A stretch of DNA of 6,382 bases from Bacteroidota bacterium (lineage in GTDB: Bacteria; Bacteroidota; Bacteroidia; Bacteroidales; B18-G4), in the NCBI GenBank assembly GCA_003648575.1, contig QMPN01000170.1, forward strand, positions 1-6,382, in the 5' to 3' direction. Below are positions 1 to 5,988 of the stretch, in pieces. The stretch's first letter is position 1. Each line of letters begins with the position of its first letter. The notes beneath the pieces are model-generated. The model had not been told where the DNA came from, ran no database searches, and saw only the letters and a program-made list of their open reading frames with translations. Both the position numbers and the translations under genes were made by a program.

Positions 1-186
1 CCTGAACTCATCGGGGGTGATCTTTCCTGTTTCCAATTGATGATATATGTCCTTCTCCAGGAGCTGCAGATGCAGTTCGTCGACATTCCCGACACCTTTT
101 GCATTCATATACTCCTTAACCGCACCGGGATTTACGTTGATGATGACCTGCCCCAGGTCAAAAATGATGTGTTTTATATTTTGCAT
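1..186 (-). CDS. HAD-superfamily phosphatase, YihX-like (N-terminal 62 residues, runs off the left edge)
   Basis: The minus strand reads an open frame from an ATG at 186 to the window edge, beginning MQNIKHIIFDLGQVIINV. This is motif I of the haloacid dehalogenase (HAD) superfamily: a hydrophobic strand, the nucleophilic Asp (residue 10) and the DLGxV form. The later stretch around residues 48-62 (YHQLETGKITPDEF) matches the cap-domain start seen in sugar-phosphate phosphatases such as E. coli YihX, which has FDLGNVIVD and a similar 'H-E-x-G-x-I' segment. Known role of that group: hydrolysis of small phosphomonoesters such as glucose-1-phosphate in the cytoplasm, using Mg2+. The usual second motif-I Asp is Gly here, as it also is in YihX, so this is not a sign of decay. 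An in-frame TGA lies about 30 nt upstream and no other start falls between, so ATG 186 is the start. Motifs II-IV are outside the window. The substrate cannot be assigned. Confidence 0.85.
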   Translation of the reverse strand, partial: MQNIKHIIFDLGQVIINVNPGAVKEYMNAKGVGNVDELHLQLLEKDIYHQLETGKITPDEFR

Positions 187-436
187 AAATGTAAAAATAC
201 AATAAAAAGGATATGCTCAATCCATCATGACTGAGGTTAAATTACCATTAGATTATTGAAAATTTGAGAATCTTTGTCTTATGAAATTTATTCCAATTTA
301 ACTCAATTGTTGTAACTTTATGTGTTTGGCCTCTATTACGACTGGTTTAGAATGGAGCAGTGACATCCATTTTACAAAATGCAATGTATCATTATTTACC
401 ATCCCGATGATCCTGAACCTTTAATTCTGATTCATT
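187..436. other. Divergent intergenic region, AT-rich, presumed to hold both promoters
   Basis: These 250 bases separate the leftward HAD gene from the rightward nucleotidyltransferase gene, so each gene's promoter should be here. For the plus strand the best I can find is TTTG at 325-328 followed, 19 bases later, by TAGAATGG at 348-355, a poor match to TAnnTTTG. TAACTTTA at 313-320 is a better -7 match but has no TTG at the right distance. I see no convincing hairpin, operator-like palindrome, tRNA or riboswitch. The only coding potential is a 22-codon frame at 379-447 that overlaps the next gene's start, reported as a finding. No Shine-Dalgarno sequence precedes ATG 437, as is usual in this phylum. 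Confidence 0.5.
192..220 (-). promoter_or_regulatory. Possible Bacteroidota-type promoter for the HAD gene
   Basis: On the minus strand TATTTTTA (199-192) resembles the Bacteroidota -7 element TAnnTTTG with the last base changed. A TTG at 220-218 lies 18 bases upstream, in the range of the -33 element. The -7 box is only 5 nt from the ATG at 186, so transcription from here would give an almost leaderless mRNA. In a region this AT-rich, such a match can arise by chance. Confidence 0.22.
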
Positions 437-1297
437 ATGGAAAATAGAATAAGAAATATACGCCTGGAAAAACTAAAGGAAAGGGAGAAGGAGCTCAATT
501 GCCTTTACACCATTGAAAACCTGCTCATCGATGATAAAATTCCCCTTGATAAGATCCTGCATGAACTCACATATGCTATCCCTCCCGGATGGCAATATTC
601 AACGGTATGCGAATGTCGTATCACTATAGAGAACAAATCATTCATGACAGAAGATTTTTCAGAAACAGAATATATGCATTCAGTCGATATCATTGCAGGA
701 GAACACGTCGCCGGAAAGATAGATATCGCTTACACACAATTGATCAGGCTGCACAGGGGACTTGCTTTTCTGCCGGAGGAAGAAAAGCTGCTCAACACCA
801 TTGCATGCATGCTGGGCAGAACCATATTCAGAAGGAAACTGAAATCGACTTTGGATTATCTGAAGAGTAGCCGGGAAAAGAAGGGCCTGCAGTACGACGA
901 AGATATGGTGCTCAATCCCGATTCTGATCAGCATTGGAAATGGCGCTATGAAATTGTAGAAAAGATTTCTGAACATCTTGACCTTGATCATTTTGGGCTA
1001 AAAGGCGTGTATCTTATCGGAAGCACCAAAAATGCAAATGCAGGACCAAGATCAGATATCGACATCCTGGTTCACTCTGACGGCAACAAAAAAAAGATGG
1101 AAAATTTGAAGCTTTGGATGCAGGGCTGGGGATTGTGCCTGAACGAATTGAACTTTCTCAAATCAGGATATCGCAGTCATGATAGCCTCATTGACCTCCA
1201 CATCATTACTGATGAAAATATACGCAAAAACGACAGCTATGCATGTCTCATCAATGCCGTTACAGACAGGGCCAGGCCGATAAAAGTTAAAAAATAA
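437..1297 (+). CDS. GAF-type sensor domain fused to a polymerase-beta-superfamily nucleotidyltransferase
   Basis: The 286-residue protein has two parts and is probably cytoplasmic (no signal peptide or membrane segment). Residues 1-30 are charged and helical (KLKEREKELNCLY). Residues about 20-135 look like the GAF-type module seen in sensor kinases, with landmarks ELNCLYTIENLL, IPPGWQY (48-54) and FLPEEEKLLNTIA (111-123). A helix (about 130-150) links to a nucleotidyltransferase domain (about 165-286). That domain has the G195-S196 motif, D207-x-D209 in SDIDILV, and a third acidic residue D253 in the strand SLIDLHIIT. These are the two metal-binding aspartates and the third carboxylate of the polymerase-beta fold, so the enzyme should be active: it would transfer a nucleotide from an NTP to an unknown target. 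From memory, similar domains ('YLIGSTKNA' plus 'SDID') occur in large PEP/pyruvate-binding-domain proteins; no kinase or dikinase domain is present here. An in-frame TGA at 428-430 fixes ATG 437 as the first start. The phosphoesterase gene follows after 10 nt, so the two are probably co-transcribed. Target and ligand are unknown. Confidence 0.85.
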   Translation: MENRIRNIRLEKLKEREKELNCLYTIENLLIDDKIPLDKILHELTYAIPPGWQYSTVCECRITIENKSFMTEDFSETEYMHSVDIIAGEHVAGKIDIAYTQLIRLHRGLAFLPEEEKLLNTIACMLGRTIFRRKLKSTLDYLKSSREKKGLQYDEDMVLNPDSDQHWKWRYEIVEKISEHLDLDHFGLKGVYLIGSTKNANAGPRSDIDILVHSDGNKKKMENLKLWMQGWGLCLNELNFLKSGYRSHDSLIDLHIITDENIRKNDSYACLINAVTDRARPIKVKK

Positions 1298-1307
1298 ACC
1301 CACGGAT

Positions 1308-2159
1308 ATGCCTATTTGTTTTTTTGCTTCCGACTTACATGGTAAACCCTCAAGATACGAAAAGCTGATCGCTCAAATAAAAAAGGACAGGCCTGCCATA
1401 GTATTTCTTGGAGGTGACCTGCTCCCTCATGGCTTTGGAATTAAACCAGACTTCGATGATTTCTTTGGTGATTTCCTGCTTCCTGCTTTCAGCAAGCTTA
1501 AAGAGAATATGGGAAGTGATTATCCCGAGATATATCTGATCCTGGGTAATGATGATCCACGGATCAATGAAGAAGATTTTATCAATGCTGATCAAGCTGG
1601 TTTATGGCACTACGCACATGCTAACAAATTTAAGAACGGGAACTACACCATTATCGGTTATGCATATGTACCTCCAACTCCCTTCTTACTCAAAGACTGG
1701 GAAAGATATGATGTTTCGAGATACGTAGATCCTGGATGTATCCACCCTTTAGAAGGAAAGTTTTCCATTCCACCCCCCGAAGGTGATATTGAATACCAGA
1801 CCATTCAGGAAGACCTGAAGCGTCTTACGGAAGGCGTGAACACCAGCAGGACAATCATGCTGTTTCATTCACCACCCTACCAGACAAAGCTAGACCGTGC
1901 AGATCTTGATGGAAAAATGATTGAACACGTTCCACTGGATGTGCATGTTGGCAGCATAGCCATCAAGCGTTTCATTGAAGAAAGCAAGCCCATGATCACA
2001 CTTCACGGTCATATTCACGAAGCATCACGCTTAACAGGGCAGTGGAATGAATTCATAGGAGACACCCTGGCGGTAAATGCCGCATGGGATGGACCTGAAC
2101 TATCCTTAGTCAGTTTTGATCCTGATAAACCCGGAAGCACTACCCGGCAATTGGTCTAG
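1308..2159 (+). CDS. Calcineurin-like metallophosphoesterase
   Basis: The 283-residue protein carries the full set of metal-binding motifs of the calcineurin-like phosphoesterase superfamily (Pfam Metallophos type). They are D9-x-H11 in ASDLHGK, G36-D37 in FLGGDLLPHG, N81-D82 in LGNDDPR, H187 in LFHSPPY, and G234-H-x-H237 in LHGHIHE. The third motif reads GNDD rather than GNH(D/E), a variation also seen in related families. These residues predict a two-metal (Mn or Fe type) hydrolase of phosphomonoesters or phosphodiesters in the cytoplasm; no signal peptide is present. An insert at about 120-165, rich in Pro and aromatic residues, separates the third and fourth motifs and may shape the substrate pocket. 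The gene starts 10 nt after the nucleotidyltransferase stop and very likely shares its mRNA. That suggests, but does not show, that it acts on the product or target of that enzyme. It ends 4 nt from the convergent oxidoreductase gene. The substrate cannot be read from sequence. Confidence 0.88.
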   Translation: MPICFFASDLHGKPSRYEKLIAQIKKDRPAIVFLGGDLLPHGFGIKPDFDDFFGDFLLPAFSKLKENMGSDYPEIYLILGNDDPRINEEDFINADQAGLWHYAHANKFKNGNYTIIGYAYVPPTPFLLKDWERYDVSRYVDPGCIHPLEGKFSIPPPEGDIEYQTIQEDLKRLTEGVNTSRTIMLFHSPPYQTKLDRADLDGKMIEHVPLDVHVGSIAIKRFIEESKPMITLHGHIHEASRLTGQWNEFIGDTLAVNAAWDGPELSLVSFDPDKPGSTTRQLV

Positions 2160-2163
2160 GCCA

Positions 2164-3339
2164 TTACAAGACACACTCTATCCCTTTCTTATCGATATAG
2201 CCAACGCATTTATTGCATTGATCGCAGGGGGATCGGTGATCAGGGTTTTCCTGCATCTTTTTGACAAAATCCGGCTCGGCGATGAGCGCTCTGCCTATGG
2301 CAATCATATCAAATCCGGCATGCATTACCTCATTTACGCCCTGTGAGGAGATGATTCCTCCCACATAGACAAGAGGCATCTTCGTTGTTTTCCTCACCTG
2401 CAAAGCCTGGTCGAAGAAGAAGTTTTCCCTGAACTCGTACTTTTTGATGATAGTCCTTCCGAAAAATCGGAGGGCGAACTTCTGAAGATAGTTCTTTTCC
2501 GACTCCACCATTTCTTTGATGGGCAGTTCTCCTCGCATCAGGTAAAATGGCGTAAGACTGGTAAATCCCCCGCTGAGCATCACTGCATCCACTCCGTGTA
2601 CATTAAGCATCTGTACTGCTTCAATACAGTCCCCTATGGTAAAGCCATTATTGAAATCATCCTCCAGGTTGATCTTACACAGGATAGGAAAGTTCTCACC
2701 TACCTCTTCCCTGATGGCATCTATGATCTCAAGAGATATGCGCATACGGTTTTCCAGGCTGCCACCGTAATTATCGTCACGCCTATTGATGGCCGGTGAG
2801 AGAAACTGACTCAAAAGGTATCCATGGCCCATATGCACCTCCACGGCATCGAACCCACAACGCTGCGACACCAGTGCTGCCCGTGCAAAGTCTGCCACGG
2901 TCTGAACTATATCATCATGGCTCATCGCCTTTGAATAGGGCCTGCCTTTCATGATCCCATACTTGTTCAGCGTACGCGAAGGTCCGAGGGGTTTCTTACT
3001 TTGATAACGTGTGCTACGTGAAAAGTAACCACAGTGAGTCAACTGAATGCAGATTTTTCCGTCCTTTTCATGAACCGCATCTGCCAGTCGTTTGAGATGC
3101 GGAGTGGCTGTATCATCGATCACCATCTGGTCCTCATGTGTGAGGCCATCTTCGTTCACGGCACCATAGGCTACCGTGGTCAGAGCCACATCATTGGCCG
3201 CCATGGAGGCATGCAGGTTAAACAGGCGGTCATCGGGAACCCCATTGCTGCTCATACCTTCAAAGGTGGCTGTTTTGATGAAGCGGTTTTTGAGCTCGAG
3301 GCCACGAAGGTTGATTGGAGTAAATGCTTTACGGGACAT
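2164..3339 (-). CDS. NADH:flavin oxidoreductase / ene-reductase of the Old Yellow Enzyme family
   Basis: The 391-residue protein is a single FMN-binding TIM barrel (Oxidored_FMN). Family landmarks appear in order: LKNRFIKTAT (16-25), IQLTHCG (98-104, Q99 and H102 near the flavin), FDAVEVHMGHGYLLSQFLSP (163-182), YGGSLENRMR (191-200), VYVGGI (324-329) and AIGRALIAEPD (347-357). H169 and H172 are the expected substrate-anion-binding pair, and G327-G328 with G349-R350 bind the FMN phosphate. The family reduces activated C=C bonds with NAD(P)H. The larger dienoyl-CoA reductase relatives add an Fe-S and a FAD domain. Here the protein stops right after a Cys-rich tail (C372, C375, C378, C389), so only the barrel is present; this is normal length for the single-domain group. 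The ATG at 3339 precedes the barrel's first strand with no excess. The gene is transcribed away from the repeat-protein genes' 3' end, over an 80-nt gap. The physiological substrate is unknown. Confidence 0.93.
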   Translation of the reverse strand: MSRKAFTPINLRGLELKNRFIKTATFEGMSSNGVPDDRLFNLHASMAANDVALTTVAYGAVNEDGLTHEDQMVIDDTATPHLKRLADAVHEKDGKICIQLTHCGYFSRSTRYQSKKPLGPSRTLNKYGIMKGRPYSKAMSHDDIVQTVADFARAALVSQRCGFDAVEVHMGHGYLLSQFLSPAINRRDDNYGGSLENRMRISLEIIDAIREEVGENFPILCKINLEDDFNNGFTIGDCIEAVQMLNVHGVDAVMLSGGFTSLTPFYLMRGELPIKEMVESEKNYLQKFALRFFGRTIIKKYEFRENFFFDQALQVRKTTKMPLVYVGGIISSQGVNEVMHAGFDMIAIGRALIAEPDFVKKMQENPDHRSPCDQCNKCVGYIDKKGIECVL

Positions 3340-3419
3340 ATTTTTCTAATTGGCCTTAAAGATAAAAAGACTTTCTTAGCAAATGTTGCGTAAATATTCT
3401 CCAGTTATGCAGGATGTTT
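3340..3419 (-). other. 80-nt gap between the repeat-protein gene and the ene-reductase gene
   Basis: Both flanking genes point left, so the gap must hold either the ene-reductase promoter or just an operon spacer. On the minus strand TATCTTTA (about 3364-3357) resembles a TAnnTTTG -7 box. The nearest upstream TTTG is only about 15 bases away, shorter than usual. There is no strong GC-rich hairpin followed by a T-run, so I cannot place a terminator for the repeat-protein gene. The functions on either side are unrelated, which argues for a separate promoter, but the sequence does not settle it. Confidence 0.35.
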
Positions 3420-5954
3420 TTATTTTGCTTTCACAAATTTCCCAAGGGATGATCTTCCCTGTTCATCGTGGCAGCGAATAAAATAGATTCCGGGCTCCAG
3501 GCTTTCAACATCCAATTCAAGTGTACCTGAGCTGATGCTAGCAGCATTATGCTCGATCATGAGCTGGCCAAGCTGATTGATAACTTCAATATTCACCCTC
3601 GAATTAAGCCATTGTTTTGATGAGATCTTCAGTACTTCATTAGCAGGGTTGGGATAAAGCGAGAGCACTGATATGTCACCACTCCTATCTTCTATTCCAT
3701 AGTCGGTTTCTACCTCCAGCAGGGCACTGTACCATGGATATTCCCTGAAACTACTAAACTCATGATTTACGGTGTAATTGCCTGATAAAGGATCATATTC
3801 AAATAATACTCCGCTATCATAACTACCCCCGCGCTTGGTGGTTCCGTATATCTTACTATTGGAAGCTTTCATCAGGGAGCTGATGGGTACAGCACCATTG
3901 TTTGACAGGTTAAAATCATGCAGTTTTGTGCAAGTATTTGTAAGCACATCATACATAAATATTGTTCCGGCATCGTTTACCCCGCCATTTGTACACATTC
4001 CGTATAGTTTGTTGTCCTCAAATTCAAGTAATGTACCAACGGGTAAAGCTCCTTTATTGAGTCCGTCGAACTGTACAAGCGCAAAAAATGTACCGCCAAT
4101 GGGATCATATTCGAATAGTGTTCCATAACCAAATTGACCTCCATGCGCTGCCAGGGCATATAGTTTTCCATTTGCAGCTTCTACCAGGCTTCCAACAGGA
4201 TGGCTCCCTGAGGCCGCGCCCTGAAAATCTACCTGCTTGGCATAGGTGCTGTTGCTAAGATTAAATTTGTAAAGTGCACCATCGCCCATAGCTCCCCCTT
4301 TATTGGTTAAACCATATAGAAAGCCATCGGAGGCTTGTACGGGAGTCCCTGAAGGTTCCATACCTTCTGTTAAGGTAATCAGGTCTTCCAGCACAGTAAG
4401 GATACCGTTGCTTGCATTGAATCGATATATCACCCCGAAATTTATAGAACCTCCGTATGGTGTTACACCGTAATAATAGCCGTCGGAAGCCTGCATCAGA
4501 CCAGACAATGGAGTTCCACCGTAAGACATCATATCAAAGGCGTACAGGCTTTCAAATTGCCTGTCGGATGGATGAATACGAAAGATGGTACCTACCCCGT
4601 ACTCACCGCCGTAGGCAGTCGTGCCATAAACCCATCCGTCTGATCCCATCATCAGGCTGCTATAATTATTAGTACCATCGTCTGACTGTCCAAAATCAAA
4701 TCGCTTTGTAAAATTACTTGTGGTTGTATTATAATCGAACATAATGCCTACCCCGTTTTTCCCTCCCAGGACAGTTAATCCAAACAATTTACCTTCCGGT
4801 CCCAAAGCCAGACTGCCGTATGGGTATTTACCATAATCTGCACCATAAAAATCAGTATGTTTGGTGATGCTATTTGCAAGCGGATCGTAGCTAAAGAGCA
4901 GGCCTTCATCAGCCACACCTCCATGTGTTGTCATTCCGTAAAGCAAATCATTATGTTCGATCAGGCCTCCATTGGGGTATCCGCCATTTGTTCCATCAAA
5001 GCTTATTCTGAGGCTGAAAAGGTCAAGTTCAATATCATACTTGAACAGGATACCCTTGTTGTTCAAACCTCCTTCGCTGGCTGTCCCGTACAATTCGCCA
5101 TCAGAGGCCTGAAAAAGCCGTCCGTAGGGCTTGCCTCCGTGAGCTGCCGTATTAAATTCATGAAGCATTGTATATATTCCGGTACCGATTTCATAGCTGT
5201 AAGCCACACCATCGTCCGAGCCTCCTCCTGAATAGGTCAAACCATATAGCAACCCATTAGTTGCCATGATAAGGCCATCAACAGGTTCCCGACCATCTAT
5301 CATGTCGAAGCATCGCTCCAGCGCCAGTACTTCTCCCGCCGGATCATAAGAAAAGAGGGTTCCGAAATTGCAATTCCCTCCTTCATATGCCACTCCGTAC
5401 AGTTTCCCATCACCAGCCTCTGTCAAGACTCCTACAGGGCCGCTCCCCGTGATAAGCGCATCAAAGTCAGCTAAATATTCAAAGTCCCATGTATCGGAGT
5501 CGAAAGAAAACAATTGTCCATCGGAAGTAGTTCCGCTATTCTGAGTAAGTCCATAGATAAGCCCATCGGAGGCCTGCATCAGGTATCCATTTGTGGCCGA
5601 GTAGCTAATTTGAACATCAGGATCATAGAAATCATGAACGATATTGAACTGACTAGTGGCTGGATCATACTCAAAAATATAACTACCAAACTGTCCATAT
5701 CCGCCATCGGCAATACCATAAAACTTGTTGTTTTCGGCTAACAACACCTCATACCCTGAGCTTCTCCCTTCGTATTTTTCGAAAGAATGGATGTCAGACA
5801 TGATTTTCCCATTCAGGTCAAATTCGTATACCAGTCCGGCTCCCGGTTTCCCGGCAAAAGGCAGGTTTCCCCATAATTTAGGCTGGGCATGCGTTTTTGA
5901 AGCAGATAAAAAGATTATTACCAGGGTTGCGAGTAATAAAGCTCTAGTTTTCAT
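3420..5954 (-). CDS. Exported GloVer-repeat protein with T9SS C-terminal sorting domain (14 repeats)
   Basis: The 844-residue protein starts with a signal peptide: K3 and R4, a hydrophobic core at about 5-18, and probable cleavage after THA (residue 23). Residues 27 to about 753 are 14 tandem units of about 52 residues with the pattern (L/I)YG.T..GG....G..F.YD, then D/HEF, then P.G.L..A.DGK. This matches the rare GloVer repeat (first named for Gloeobacter and Verrucomicrobia), probably a beta-propeller blade. Residues about 762-844 are a T9SS sorting tail, with YPNPA (767-771), INQLGQLM, LEPGIYFIRC and a basic end (GKFVKAK). T9SS substrates cross the inner membrane by Sec, then the outer membrane, where the tail is cut and the protein is released or anchored. 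The role is unknown: there is no catalytic motif, and surface binding or adhesion is only a guess. The gene lies 34 nt after a paralogue and is probably co-transcribed with it. The gap has no Shine-Dalgarno sequence. Confidence 0.92.
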   Translation of the reverse strand: MKTRALLLATLVIIFLSASKTHAQPKLWGNLPFAGKPGAGLVYEFDLNGKIMSDIHSFEKYEGRSSGYEVLLAENNKFYGIADGGYGQFGSYIFEYDPATSQFNIVHDFYDPDVQISYSATNGYLMQASDGLIYGLTQNSGTTSDGQLFSFDSDTWDFEYLADFDALITGSGPVGVLTEAGDGKLYGVAYEGGNCNFGTLFSYDPAGEVLALERCFDMIDGREPVDGLIMATNGLLYGLTYSGGGSDDGVAYSYEIGTGIYTMLHEFNTAAHGGKPYGRLFQASDGELYGTASEGGLNNKGILFKYDIELDLFSLRISFDGTNGGYPNGGLIEHNDLLYGMTTHGGVADEGLLFSYDPLANSITKHTDFYGADYGKYPYGSLALGPEGKLFGLTVLGGKNGVGIMFDYNTTTSNFTKRFDFGQSDDGTNNYSSLMMGSDGWVYGTTAYGGEYGVGTIFRIHPSDRQFESLYAFDMMSYGGTPLSGLMQASDGYYYGVTPYGGSINFGVIYRFNASNGILTVLEDLITLTEGMEPSGTPVQASDGFLYGLTNKGGAMGDGALYKFNLSNSTYAKQVDFQGAASGSHPVGSLVEAANGKLYALAAHGGQFGYGTLFEYDPIGGTFFALVQFDGLNKGALPVGTLLEFEDNKLYGMCTNGGVNDAGTIFMYDVLTNTCTKLHDFNLSNNGAVPISSLMKASNSKIYGTTKRGGSYDSGVLFEYDPLSGNYTVNHEFSSFREYPWYSALLEVETDYGIEDRSGDISVLSLYPNPANEVLKISSKQWLNSRVNIEVINQLGQLMIEHNAASISSGTLELDVESLEPGIYFIRCHDEQGRSSLGKFVKAK
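3696..5876 (-). repeat. Array of 14 GloVer repeats (about 156 bp each)
   Basis: The units begin at protein residues 27, 78, 133, 185, 236, 288, 338, 390, 442, 494, 546, 598, 650 and 702. The last seven steps are exactly 52 residues; the earlier ones vary between 50 and 55. The first unit is the most diverged (LWGNLPFAGKPGAG). Unit 3 has NSG in place of GG, and unit 12 reads LYALAAHGG. The last unit lacks the usual P.G.L..A.DGK end and instead has YPWYSALLEVETDYGI, which leads into the sorting tail. At DNA level the segment encoding LMQASDG is the best preserved: close variants lie near 4322-4340, 4481-4499, 5099-5111 and 5564-5582. The rest of each unit is well diverged, so the array is old rather than freshly expanded. 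Confidence 0.88.
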
Positions 5955-5988
5955 AATATTGGTTTTAATATGTGTGATCAGGTTTATA

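Noticed and set aside
37..234. Plus-strand open frame of 65 codons
   Set aside because: It lies mostly opposite the HAD phosphatase start, which has a clear family motif on the minus strand. The plus-strand product has no recognisable feature.
589..991. Open frames of 93 codons (plus) and 103 codons (minus) inside the nucleotidyltransferase gene
   Set aside because: Both are out of frame with a gene that has domain motifs across the same stretch. The predicted products are rich in Cys, His and Arg and look like shadow translation.
437..1297. Gene as the antitoxin of an MNT/HEPN toxin-antitoxin pair
   Set aside because: The nucleotidyltransferase motif is shared, but the protein is twice the usual MNT length, has a sensor domain, and its partner is a phosphoesterase without a HEPN motif.
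2152..2163. Near-palindrome TGGTCTAGGCCA between the convergent stops, as a bidirectional terminator
   Set aside because: The stem would be 5 bp including a T-G pair with a 2-base loop, and no T-run follows on either strand.
3361..3385. Possible terminator hairpin after the repeat-protein gene (AAGA-AAG-TCTT then T's on the minus strand)
   Set aside because: The stem has only four weak pairs and lies in AT-rich DNA that more likely belongs to the next gene's leader.
3034..5741. Several plus-strand open frames of 70-124 codons opposite the ene-reductase and repeat-protein genes
   Set aside because: They mirror well-supported minus-strand genes. In the repeat gene the shadow frames follow from the repeats themselves.
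3696..5876. The repeat array as a CRISPR or satellite
   Set aside because: Units are coding, about 156 bp, diverged at DNA level and in one continuous frame with a signal peptide and a sorting tail; there are no spacers.
5957..5972. Small inverted repeat ATATT-N6-AATAT in the gap between the two paralogues
   Set aside because: A five-pair AT-only stem is expected by chance in such a sequence and matches no known operator.
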